Below are positions 1-5,344 of a stretch of DNA of 19,669 nucleotides, piece by piece. This DNA is from JBPCQA01 sp050998615. GTDB lineage: Bacteria; Actinomycetota; Actinomycetes; Propionibacteriales; Nocardioidaceae. How positions within the stretch are numbered: position 1 is the stretch's first letter; every line of letters begins with the position of its first letter. The translations under genes were made by a program, and so were the position numbers. The stretch covers positions 1 through 19,669 of the forward strand of contig JBPCQA010000058.1 in NCBI GenBank assembly GCA_050998615.1, written 5' to 3'. A model generated the notes under the pieces. That model had not been told where the DNA came from and ran no database searches. It was given only the letters and a program-made list of their open reading frames with translations.

Positions 1-237
1 CCGCCGGAGGATCAGCCGAACCTGCTCGGACTGTACGAGGGCATCGCGCTGACCGATCGCGGCTGGGACTACGCCGGCGTGCTGCCGGACCGCATCACGA
101 TCTATCGCAGCACCGCGCTGGCCACCTGCGCCACCGAGGACCAGCTCGTGGCCGAGGTCACGGTGACCGTCGTGCACGAGATCGCCCACCACTTCGGCAT
201 CTCCGACGCCCGCTTGCACGAGCTCGGCTGGGGCTGA
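1..237 (+). CDS. Zincin-like metallopeptidase, 3' end (partial)
   Basis: Only the last 78 codons are in the window, and the 5' end lies outside it. The reading frame is open from base 1 to the TGA at 235-237. The visible part ends in a zinc-protease signature, HEIAH at visible residues 59-63, followed by HFGISD and a short tail ending LHELGWG. This matches the C-terminus of the small metallopeptidase family of about 120-140 residues (zincin_1, formerly DUF1025), which is common in actinomycetes and often encoded close to pheA. The two histidines and the glutamate would bind zinc and activate water. The physiological substrate of the family is not known to me. A strong hairpin begins about 20 nt after the stop and probably ends transcription. 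Confidence 0.85.
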   Translation, partial: PPEDQPNLLGLYEGIALTDRGWDYAGVLPDRITIYRSTALATCATEDQLVAEVTVTVVHEIAHHFGISDARLHELGWG

Positions 238-256
238 ACGCCGCCCGCACCACCCG

Positions 257-306
257 GTTGCGTCTGCCTGTGGGGTACTCATAGGTTCCTGACAGGCAGC
301 CGCAAC
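257..306. terminator. Long hairpin after the metallopeptidase gene
   Basis: The arms 257-271 and 292-306 are reverse complements over 15 positions with one mismatch (263/300), enclosing a 20-nt loop. There is no T-run, which is usual for terminators in high-GC actinomycetes. It lies 20 nt downstream of the metallopeptidase stop. It also overlaps the point where the VapC-like homology begins, so it could instead be the scar of the event that truncated that gene. Confidence 0.5.
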
Positions 307-536
307 GGGCCGACACTGCCGCAATGGCGCACGCCGACCTCACCGATCTGCGGGTGGAGCTGTTCCCGTACCAGCCGTTTGCCGCCAGAGTCTGGGAGCT
401 TCGCGAGAACGTCACCGCATCCGACGCGTGGTACGTGGCGATGGCAGAACACATTCGGGCGCCGCTCGCGACGCTCGATCTGCGGCTTGCCCGGGCGCAC
501 GGCCCGCGCTGCGCTTTCCGTACCCCGCCGGTTTGA
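285..536 (+). pseudogene. Truncated VapC-like PIN-domain toxin
   Basis: The frame, open from just after a TAG at 282-284, reads like the C-terminal two thirds of a VapC PIN-domain ribonuclease: an alpha-helical stretch, then LFPYQPFAARVWELRENVTA, then SDAWYVAMAE and LATLDLRLARA. Intact VapC proteins are about 130 residues and begin with a beta-strand carrying the first catalytic aspartate. That part and the next conserved acidic residue are absent here, and a stop codon sits just upstream. An ATG at 324 could start a 70-residue product. Two of the usual acidic residues survive (in SDAWY and TLDLR), but without the N-terminal strand nuclease activity is unlikely. No VapB antitoxin gene is visible, because the metallopeptidase lies directly upstream. 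The stop at 534-536 is 9 nt from the convergent pheA stop. Confidence 0.72.
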
Positions 537-545
537 TTGCGGTCG

Positions 546-1556
546 TCAGGCGGTGCGGCCCTCGCGTACGTGCGCCAGCCAGGCCGCCGCGTCGGCGAAG
601 TCAGCGTCGGCGTCGCGATCGAAGCCAGCGTGAATCTGCCCGAGAGCCTCAGCGGGGCCCTGTCCGAAAGCCTCGGCGCAACCCTCGCCGCGGCCCGCCG
701 CTCGACCCGGCTCGCCGACGCGCGGATACGACCCGAGGAACCGGACGTCGGCGCACCGCCGCCGAAGACCCGCCAGCGCCTCGCCGACCCGGGCGTCGGC
801 GACGTGCCCCGCACAGTCGAACAAGAAGTGATAGCTGCCCAGCCGCTGCCTGGTCGGACGCGACTCGATGCGGGTCAGGTTGATCCCGCGTACGGCGAAC
901 TCGGTCAGCACCTCCTGCAACGCCCCGGCGTGGTCGTGGGCGGTGAAGACGACCAGCGAGGTCTTGTCGTCGCCGGTCGGCGCGCTGGGGGTGCCGGGCC
1001 GGGAGACGAGCACGAACCGGGTGACCGCGTCCGCGACGTCGCCGACGTCCTCGGCCAGCGCCGCCAGCCGGTAGTGCTCGCCGGCGACCGGAGCGGCCAG
1101 CGCCGCGTCGAAGTCCCCGCGCGCGACAGCTCGCGCGGCGTCGGCGGTGGACAGCACGTGCGTCATCGCCGCCTGCGGCAGCACGTCGCGCAGCCAGTTG
1201 CGGCACTGGGCGGCGGCATGCGGGTGGGTGGCGAGAGTGCGTACGCCGGGCAGCGCCGTGCCCGGCCGGGCCAGCAACGAGAACCCGACCGGCAGCAGCA
1301 CTTCGCGGGTGATGACGAGCGGCTCTCCGGTCGCGAGCTCGTCGAGGGTGACCGCGACCGAGCCTTCGACCGAGTTCTCCAACGGCACCAGGGCCGAGTC
1401 GGCGTCGCCGTGGCGCACCGCGTCCAGCGCGTCGGGCACGCTGGCCGCCGGCAGCAGGGTCGCCTTGCGCGCGGCCGGTATCGTCCGCAGCGCCTGCTCG
1501 GTGAAGGTCGCCCGCGGGCCGAGGTAGGCGAAACGCGTCGGCGGCACCCCAGGCAT
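546..1556 (-). CDS. pheA: Prephenate dehydratase
   Basis: This enzyme converts prephenate to phenylpyruvate with loss of water and CO2, the committed step to phenylalanine, in the cytoplasm. The protein has 336 residues. The bilobed dehydratase domain spans about 8-185 and opens with FAYLGPRATFTEQAL. It carries ENSVEGSV (60-67) and the catalytic TRF motif (179-181). An ACT regulatory domain (about 198-278) follows, with the ESRP phenylalanine-binding motif at 231-234. A 57-residue tail closes the protein, somewhat longer than I expect from actinobacterial homologues. The ATG at 1556 is chosen because family homology begins seven residues in. No clear Shine-Dalgarno is visible, so translation may be leaderless. 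The gene is monofunctional, with no chorismate mutase domain. Feedback inhibition through the ACT domain is expected from the family. Confidence 0.96.
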   Translation of the reverse strand: MPGVPPTRFAYLGPRATFTEQALRTIPAARKATLLPAASVPDALDAVRHGDADSALVPLENSVEGSVAVTLDELATGEPLVITREVLLPVGFSLLARPGTALPGVRTLATHPHAAAQCRNWLRDVLPQAAMTHVLSTADAARAVARGDFDAALAAPVAGEHYRLAALAEDVGDVADAVTRFVLVSRPGTPSAPTGDDKTSLVVFTAHDHAGALQEVLTEFAVRGINLTRIESRPTRQRLGSYHFLFDCAGHVADARVGEALAGLRRRCADVRFLGSYPRVGEPGRAAGRGEGCAEAFGQGPAEALGQIHAGFDRDADADFADAAAWLAHVREGRTA

Positions 1557-1622
1557 ACCGCGATCCTATGGCCGGGCTTCGCTCAGGCGGCTGGCGCGGG
1601 CCGCCCGATCATGGGAGCTCTC

Positions 1623-1654
1623 CTGTCGCGCGGTCACCTGCTGTCGCGCGGTCA
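1623..1654. repeat. Two copies of a 14-bp direct repeat
   Basis: CTGTCGCGCGGTCA occurs at 1623-1636 and 1641-1654, 18 bp apart. The second copy runs into the last codon of the DUF4446 gene, between it and pheA. It is probably a local duplication and has no function I can support. Confidence 0.7.
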
Positions 1655-2047
1655 GGGGTAGCGGGCGCCGAGGGCGGCGTCCAGCGCTTGGTGCTCCTCC
1701 GGCGATAACGTCTGTTCGCTCGCGCCGCCGGTGACCCCCTTGGCGTACGCCCGCGTCTCGCTGCGTCCGTTAATTGCGGTCAGCACCACCCCGTCGCCGG
1801 CAGAGTCCAGCAGCGCGACGGAGTACGACATGCGCCCGCCCATCTCGGCGAAGGCGTCATAACGCACCACCGAGAGGTTCCGCACGGCCTTGGGGTCCAC
1901 GCCGGACAGCACCGCCGGGTCGGCGCGCAGCCGGTCCAGCTCACCACGCAGCCGGCGTGCGCCGAGCCAGGCCAGCGCCGCGAGCACCGCGCCGGCCAGT
2001 CCGAGCACAACACCGAGCACGCCCAGCCAGCCCACCGTACCCGCCAC
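1652..2047 (-). CDS. DUF4446 family membrane-anchored protein
   Basis: A 131-residue protein with a GTG start. Residues 5-30 form one hydrophobic segment rich in Leu, Val, Gly and Ala, followed by a basic coiled-like stretch (ARRLRGELDRLRAD). A small soluble domain then reads VRNLSVVRYDAFAEMGGRMSYSVALLD and continues with GRSETRAYAKGV. The sequence LSVVRYDAF..MGG..S.S.ALLD is the recognisable core of DUF4446, a family of unknown function found next to pheA or serS in many actinomycetes. The order here (DUF4446 upstream of pheA on the same strand, 95 bp apart) fits that context and suggests co-transcription. No catalytic residues can be assigned. The soluble part should face the cytoplasm if the first segment is an uncleaved anchor. 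Confidence 0.85.
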   Translation of the reverse strand: MAGTVGWLGVLGVVLGLAGAVLAALAWLGARRLRGELDRLRADPAVLSGVDPKAVRNLSVVRYDAFAEMGGRMSYSVALLDSAGDGVVLTAINGRSETRAYAKGVTGGASEQTLSPEEHQALDAALGARYP

Positions 2048-2224
2048 ACCGCCGACGATAGTGCCGCAGGCCGACCGGCCCGCCGGTTAGCCCGGAACAC
2101 GCCAGCGGAAGCCGCGCTTGGGCCGAGACTGTGGCCGGTTGCGGTCAGGGGCCGGTATCCGCCACAACTAGGCCTGGTGAACCTCTCACGCAGCGTGTCA
2201 GGCCGTCCCTCCGCGGCCAGTGAC

Positions 2225-3247
2225 TCACTCCACGAACATCGGCGCCTGTTCAGCCGGCAGGACCTCCGGCCGCCGGCGAGCCCAGGCAAGAGAGTCCAGC
2301 ACCCCCTCCCGCAGGCTCTTGGCGGCGGTCCAGCCGAGCAGCCGCTCCGCCTTGTCGGTGCGGGTGTAACAGCCGACCACGTCACCGGGACGCGGGGGCG
2401 CCTCCCGCACGGACAACTTCCCGCCGACCGCCGCGCCGAAGGCGTCGACCAGCTCCCGCACGGTCGTGCCGGTGCCGGTGCCCAGGTTGATGACCTCGTG
2501 GCCCGCCGAGGGCAGCAGCGCGTCGAAGCGTTGCAGCGCGCGGACGTGGGCCAGCGCCAGATCCCACACGTGGATGTAGTCCCGAATCCCCGTGCCGTCC
2601 CGCGTCGGCCAGTCCAGCCCGGTGATGGTGAACGGCTCGCCGTCCTCGTACGCCTGGATCAGCTTGCCCAGCGCGTGGCTGGGCCGGGCGGTCTGCAACC
2701 CGGTGCGCAGCCGCGGATCGGCGCCGATCGGGTTGAAGTAGCGTAGCGAGAGCACCCGCAGGTCGCCCGCAGCCGCGGTGTCGGCGAGAATGCGCTCGGC
2801 CATCGCCTTGGTCGCGGCGTACGGACTCTGCGGGTCGCCGGCGGAGTCCTCGTCGACGACGAGGTCCGGGCCAGGCAGGTAGATCGACGCCGAGGAACTG
2901 AAGACAAACCGTGGGCATCCGTGCCGCCGCAGCCGGTCCACCAGCTCAACCAGCCGCGCGACATTGTTGCGGTAGTAGTCCAGCGGGCGCGCCACCGACT
3001 CCGGGACGACAACCTTGGCCGCACAATGCACCACAGCGTCAATGTCTGGATGCTCCGCGAAGACCCGGTCGAGCAGCTCACCGTCGCCGACATCGCCCCG
3101 ATAGAAGTAGCGGTCGGTGACGAACTCCGCCCGTCCCGTGCTCAGGTCGTCCAGCACCACCGGTGTGATCCCGGCGTCCAAACAGGCCGAGGCGACCGTG
3201 CTGCCGATGAACCCAGCGCCGCCTGTGATCAATGCCTTTACCACCAT
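2225..3247 (-). CDS. galE: UDP-glucose 4-epimerase
   Basis: An NAD-dependent short-chain dehydrogenase/reductase that interconverts UDP-glucose and UDP-galactose, giving the galactosyl donor for surface glycans. From the ATG at 3247 it has 340 residues. The Rossmann nucleotide motif GGAGFIGS is at 9-16, the catalytic serine lies in FSSSASIY (116-123), and the YxxxK pair is Tyr143 and Lys147 in SPYAATK. The motif RYFNPIGADP follows, and the C-terminal substrate domain carries RDYIHVWDLA and NLGTGTGTTV. An in-frame ATG at 3268 would add seven residues. I prefer 3247 because the glycine-rich motif then starts at the usual distance and AAAGG lies 5 nt upstream. The gene begins just after the RelE-type toxin gene on the same strand, so it may also be read from the toxin-antitoxin promoter. 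Confidence 0.93.
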   Translation of the reverse strand: MVVKALITGGAGFIGSTVASACLDAGITPVVLDDLSTGRAEFVTDRYFYRGDVGDGELLDRVFAEHPDIDAVVHCAAKVVVPESVARPLDYYRNNVARLVELVDRLRRHGCPRFVFSSSASIYLPGPDLVVDEDSAGDPQSPYAATKAMAERILADTAAAGDLRVLSLRYFNPIGADPRLRTGLQTARPSHALGKLIQAYEDGEPFTITGLDWPTRDGTGIRDYIHVWDLALAHVRALQRFDALLPSAGHEVINLGTGTGTTVRELVDAFGAAVGGKLSVREAPPRPGDVVGCYTRTDKAERLLGWTAAKSLREGVLDSLAWARRRPEVLPAEQAPMFVE

Positions 3248-3274
3248 GACCGCCTTTACAGTTGACATTCCATC

Positions 3275-3631
3275 TCAGGGCTCGTCCTGCGGCAGGCGTC
3301 CCAACCGACGCGCAGCGGTCACATAGACCTCCATCAGCTGGCGGAGCCCGGCTGCCATCGCCTCGACCTCGACCGCCTCGACCTCGTCGGGCAGCAGCCG
3401 GTAGACGAGCCGGCATCGCCGTCCGGTGCCTCGCTCGTCGAAGTAGAGCTTGCGGCAGTCGGTCAAGTCACCGGTGGACGCGTGGCTACCGAGCGGCTGG
3501 CCGCTCAACCGGCCCGCCGAGATGTCCACCAGGCGCTGGAGAAAGACTTCTTGCAGCCGACGAGTCGGGAGCGCCTTGACATCGTCGGCGAAGCCCGGCC
3601 GGTACGTACGCCTGAGCGCGCGGCCGGCCAC
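3275..3631 (-). CDS. RelE/ParE-type toxin
   Basis: A 118-residue basic protein from the GTG at 3631, which lies 4 nt after the antitoxin stop. A longer frame starting from TTG at 3670 would overlap the antitoxin by 35 nt and has no ribosome site, so I reject it. The sequence shows the RelE/ParE fold pattern: an N-terminal strand (ALRRTYRPGFADDVKAL), helical hairpin, then DLTDCRKLYFDE, RRCRLVYRLL, EVEAVEVEAM and a final VYVTAARRLGR helix. Basic residues in the central strands fit an mRNA-cleaving RelE rather than a gyrase-targeting ParE, but motif reading cannot separate them. It forms a type II module with the Phd/YefM-like antitoxin encoded just upstream, which would bind and neutralise it. 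galE follows within 28-45 nt. Confidence 0.84.
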   Translation of the reverse strand: MAGRALRRTYRPGFADDVKALPTRRLQEVFLQRLVDISAGRLSGQPLGSHASTGDLTDCRKLYFDERGTGRRCRLVYRLLPDEVEAVEVEAMAAGLRQLMEVYVTAARRLGRLPQDEP

Positions 3632-3635
3632 GCGA

Positions 3636-3932
3636 TCAGCAGAACGTCGCCGGATCGAAACCCAGCTCAACCATGAGGTCGTCCAACGGCTTGCTCTCGG
3701 CTGGCTCGCTGGCGCGGCGACGGATGGTCTCCGCGATCAGGAGGTCTTCCAGCATCGGCTGCATCTGCGCGAACAGGGCGAAGGGGATGACGACGCCCTC
3801 GGGCTTGCGGTGGCCGCCGACGCCGAGCGGCTCGGCGGTGGCACCGTCCCGGCGGAACCTCTCCAGCGCCTGCGACAACTGGCCGCGAGCCTCGCTCGTC
3901 GGCAAGACCTGAAGGAACTCCGCTGTCGTCAC
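3636..3932 (-). CDS. Phd/YefM-family antitoxin
   Basis: A 98-residue acidic protein with a GTG start. The N-terminal half (about 1-60) reads like the Phd/YefM DNA-binding domain: a helix with PTSEARGQLSQALERFRRDG, then a strand GVGGHRKPEGVVIPFALFAQM. The C-terminal part (about 60-98) is acidic and probably wraps the toxin: LEDLLIAETIRRRA and LDDLMVELGFDP. It represses its own operon in known members and is the labile partner of the toxin. A TATAGA -10 element ends 8 nt before the GTG, so translation is likely leaderless. A palindrome with the core TGTACA, the reported YefM target, overlaps where the -35 would be (3963-3976). The antitoxin-first gene order is canonical. Confidence 0.85.
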   Translation of the reverse strand: MTTAEFLQVLPTSEARGQLSQALERFRRDGATAEPLGVGGHRKPEGVVIPFALFAQMQPMLEDLLIAETIRRRASEPAESKPLDDLMVELGFDPATFC

Positions 3933-3940
3933 CGCGCCAG

Positions 3941-3946
3941 TCTATA
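3941..3946 (-). promoter_or_regulatory. -10 element of the YefM-RelE operon
   Basis: On the minus strand, GTTATAGA at 3948-3941 contains a TATAGA hexamer. It ends 8 nt before the antitoxin GTG at 3932, so the transcript should begin at or next to the start codon. A 17-nt spacer would place the -35 at 3964-3969, inside the TGTACA palindrome, so bound antitoxin would block RNA polymerase. Confidence 0.5.
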
Positions 3947-3962
3947 ACCCAATATGCCGGAA

Positions 3963-3976
3963 ACATGTACATGTAC
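3963..3976. promoter_or_regulatory. Probable YefM operator (TGTACA palindrome)
   Basis: ACATGTACATGT at 3963-3974 is a perfect 12-bp palindrome made of two tandem ACATGT units. GTACATGTAC at 3967-3976 is a second, overlapping palindrome. The centre is TGTACA at 3966-3971, the core described for E. coli YefM operators. It lies 31 bp upstream of the antitoxin start. Confidence 0.6.
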
Positions 3977-4017
3977 GCGAGCACAATCGCTGTCCGCGAG
4001 GCCAACCGCGACGAACG

Positions 4018-4035
4018 CCCGTTGTCGACAATGGG
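4018..4035. promoter_or_regulatory. 18-bp near-perfect palindrome, candidate operator
   Basis: CCCGTTGTCGACAATGGG has 8 of 9 complementary pairs (mismatch 4021/4032) around the centre TTGTCGACAA. It lies in the shared control region, about 80 bp before the RES-module start and 86 bp before the YefM start. It could be bound by the HTH antitoxin, by both antitoxins, or by another regulator. Confidence 0.4.
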
Positions 4036-4087
4036 TGACAGACCAGCGCGCCGACAAGCTCGTCGCGCACACTTGACGGCACTGTCG

Positions 4088-4105
4088 TACACTGTGCGCA
4101 GGAGG
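4088..4105 (+). promoter_or_regulatory. -10 box and ribosome site of the RES module
   Basis: TACACT at 4088-4093 resembles an actinobacterial -10. No matching -35 is at the proper distance: TTGACG at 4073-4078 is only 9 bp away. AGGAGG at 4100-4105 is a strong Shine-Dalgarno, 9 nt before GTG 4115, and fixes that start. A CACTGT direct repeat (4080-4085 and 4090-4095), spaced by 10 bp, surrounds the -10 and may be an autoregulatory site. Confidence 0.45.
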
Positions 4106-4114
4106 TTGGACCAA

Positions 4115-4687
4115 GTGACCATCGCCGAGGTGCTTGCACAGTTCGACGTCGCCGAGGACGACTTCGTCAACGAGCTGGCCCGCGATCTACGTGCTGCGCC
4201 CGACGCAGCGGCCAGCGCTCTGACCGAGCAACAGGAGCGGATCCTTGCCAAGCACGGCGGGATCACCGGCGCACGCCCCGAAGGCGCGCGGTCAACGGCT
4301 CGGGCGATGCTGCGCGCGTCCTCGGCCAACCTCGCCGAGCAGACCCGCACCTCGATGTCGGTGTCGCAGGCCGCGCAGCTGCTGCGTGTCGATGCGTCAC
4401 GGATTCGGCATCGGCTGCGTGACCGCGCCCTGTACGGGTTCAAGATCGGTACGAGTGTCCGGCTCCCGGCGTGGCAGTTCACCAACGGCGGGACGATCCC
4501 CGGGCTGCGCGCCGTGCTCGCCGCGCTGCCGGCCGACCTGCACCCGCTCGAGGTCGCCGGGCTCATGACGACGCCCGATCCCGACCTGGCCATCGCCGAC
4601 GAGCCGACCAGCCCGACAGACTGGCTCACCCACGGCGGCGACGTCCACACGGTCAGCGAGCTTGTGGCGCACCTCGACACGTGGTGA
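4115..4687 (+). CDS. HTH antitoxin of a RES-type module
   Basis: A 190-residue protein, started at GTG 4115 because of the AGGAGG 9 nt upstream. The same frame stays open upstream to 3965, but that part has no ribosome site. Residues about 1-75 are an Ala- and Asp-rich helical region. Residues about 80-118 form a helix-turn-helix of excisionase/MerR-like type (MSVSQAAQLLRVDASRIRHR). The C-terminal third (about 125-188) resembles the toxin-binding domain of Xre/MbcA/ParS antitoxins, with SPTDWLTHGGDVHTVSELVA as its signature. It would bind and inhibit the RES toxin and repress the operon. Its stop overlaps the toxin start by 4 nt (GTGA), as expected for an antitoxin made first. The excisionase-like HTH in place of a typical Xre HTH is unusual. 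Confidence 0.78.
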   Translation: MTIAEVLAQFDVAEDDFVNELARDLRAAPDAAASALTEQQERILAKHGGITGARPEGARSTARAMLRASSANLAEQTRTSMSVSQAAQLLRVDASRIRHRLRDRALYGFKIGTSVRLPAWQFTNGGTIPGLRAVLAALPADLHPLEVAGLMTTPDPDLAIADEPTSPTDWLTHGGDVHTVSELVAHLDTW

Positions 4688-5304
4688 AGCTGCCGGTGCC
4701 GCCACCCGCGGACCAACTGCGCTACCAGCCGGAACACCTGCACCACCTCGACAGCGAGTCGGTCCTGTGGCGCGTGCACCGCACCAGCGGTGACCACGTC
4801 GTGCCGTGGAACCAGCTGCGGCACTGGGGCCCATCGCCGACGATGCGCTTCGACCCGCACGAGCCACCGACCCGCACACAAGTTCGCGGCGTCAGCTACA
4901 CGGCGCTCACGGTCCCGACGGCCCTGGCTGAGGTCTTCCAGCAGCGCCGCATCATCAACACCCGACGCGGCGCGCCGTACCTCACCGCATGGGCACCCGC
5001 CTGCGCGCTGACCCTGCTCGACCTGACCGGGATCTGGCCGATCCAGGCCGGCGCGTCCCACGTCATCAACACCGGTCGACGCGACCACTGCCGAGCATGG
5101 GCACGCACGATCCACACCGCATGGCCCGCGCTGGACGGACTGTGGCATCACTCGTCGATGACCGGCGGCGAGGCGGTCACGCTCTTCACCCACGCGGGCG
5201 ACAGCTTCCCGCCGCGCCCCATGCTGAGCCTGCCGCTCGACCACCCCGGACTGCGCGCGCACCTGCTCGACGCTGCAACTGCGCTGGGCTACCGCGTCGT
5301 GTAG
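4684..5304 (+). CDS. RES-domain toxin, probable NAD-degrading
   Basis: A 206-residue protein starting at GTG 4684, overlapping the antitoxin stop as GTGA. The RES fold is recognisable. SVLWRVHR (26-33) carries the first conserved arginine, MRFDP (54-58) the second, and SYTALTVPTALAEVF (71-85) the conserved Tyr72 and Glu83. GLWHHSS (152-158) probably supplies the serine. Studied RES toxins such as M. tuberculosis MbcT break down NAD+, some with phosphate as acceptor, and starve the cell. The same chemistry is inferred here from the conserved Arg, Tyr and Glu residues. It forms a two-gene type II module with the upstream antitoxin. The stop converges on the DUF4012 gene with 40 bp between them. 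Confidence 0.8.
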   Translation: MKLPVPPPADQLRYQPEHLHHLDSESVLWRVHRTSGDHVVPWNQLRHWGPSPTMRFDPHEPPTRTQVRGVSYTALTVPTALAEVFQQRRIINTRRGAPYLTAWAPACALTLLDLTGIWPIQAGASHVINTGRRDHCRAWARTIHTAWPALDGLWHHSSMTGGEAVTLFTHAGDSFPPRPMLSLPLDHPGLRAHLLDAATALGYRVV

Positions 5305-5318
5305 ACCTCGCAGTGCTC

Positions 5319-5331
5319 GTCGGCGGCCGAC
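5319..5331. terminator. Small hairpin between convergent genes
   Basis: GTCGG-CGG-CCGAC is a 5-bp GC-rich stem with a 3-nt loop, centred in the 40-bp gap between the convergent stops at 5304 and 5345. It could act in both directions. It is short, so support is weak. Confidence 0.3.
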
Positions 5332-5344
5332 TCTGTCCACGGGC

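Noticed and set aside
537..1661. A 374-codon open frame on the plus strand opposite pheA
   Set aside because: It is antisense to a well-supported PheA, is rich in Arg, Gly and Gln as expected from a GC-rich shadow frame, and shows no domain.
3632..3670. TTG start giving the RelE-type toxin 13 more residues
   Set aside because: It overlaps the antitoxin by 35 nt with no ribosome site, and the extra residues are outside family homology. GTG 3631 lies 4 nt after the antitoxin stop.
3667..5340. A 557-codon open frame on the minus strand across the RES module
   Set aside because: It runs antisense to both RES-module genes, which have recognisable motifs, an AGGAGG site and a GTGA overlap. The frame resembles low-complexity shadow translation.
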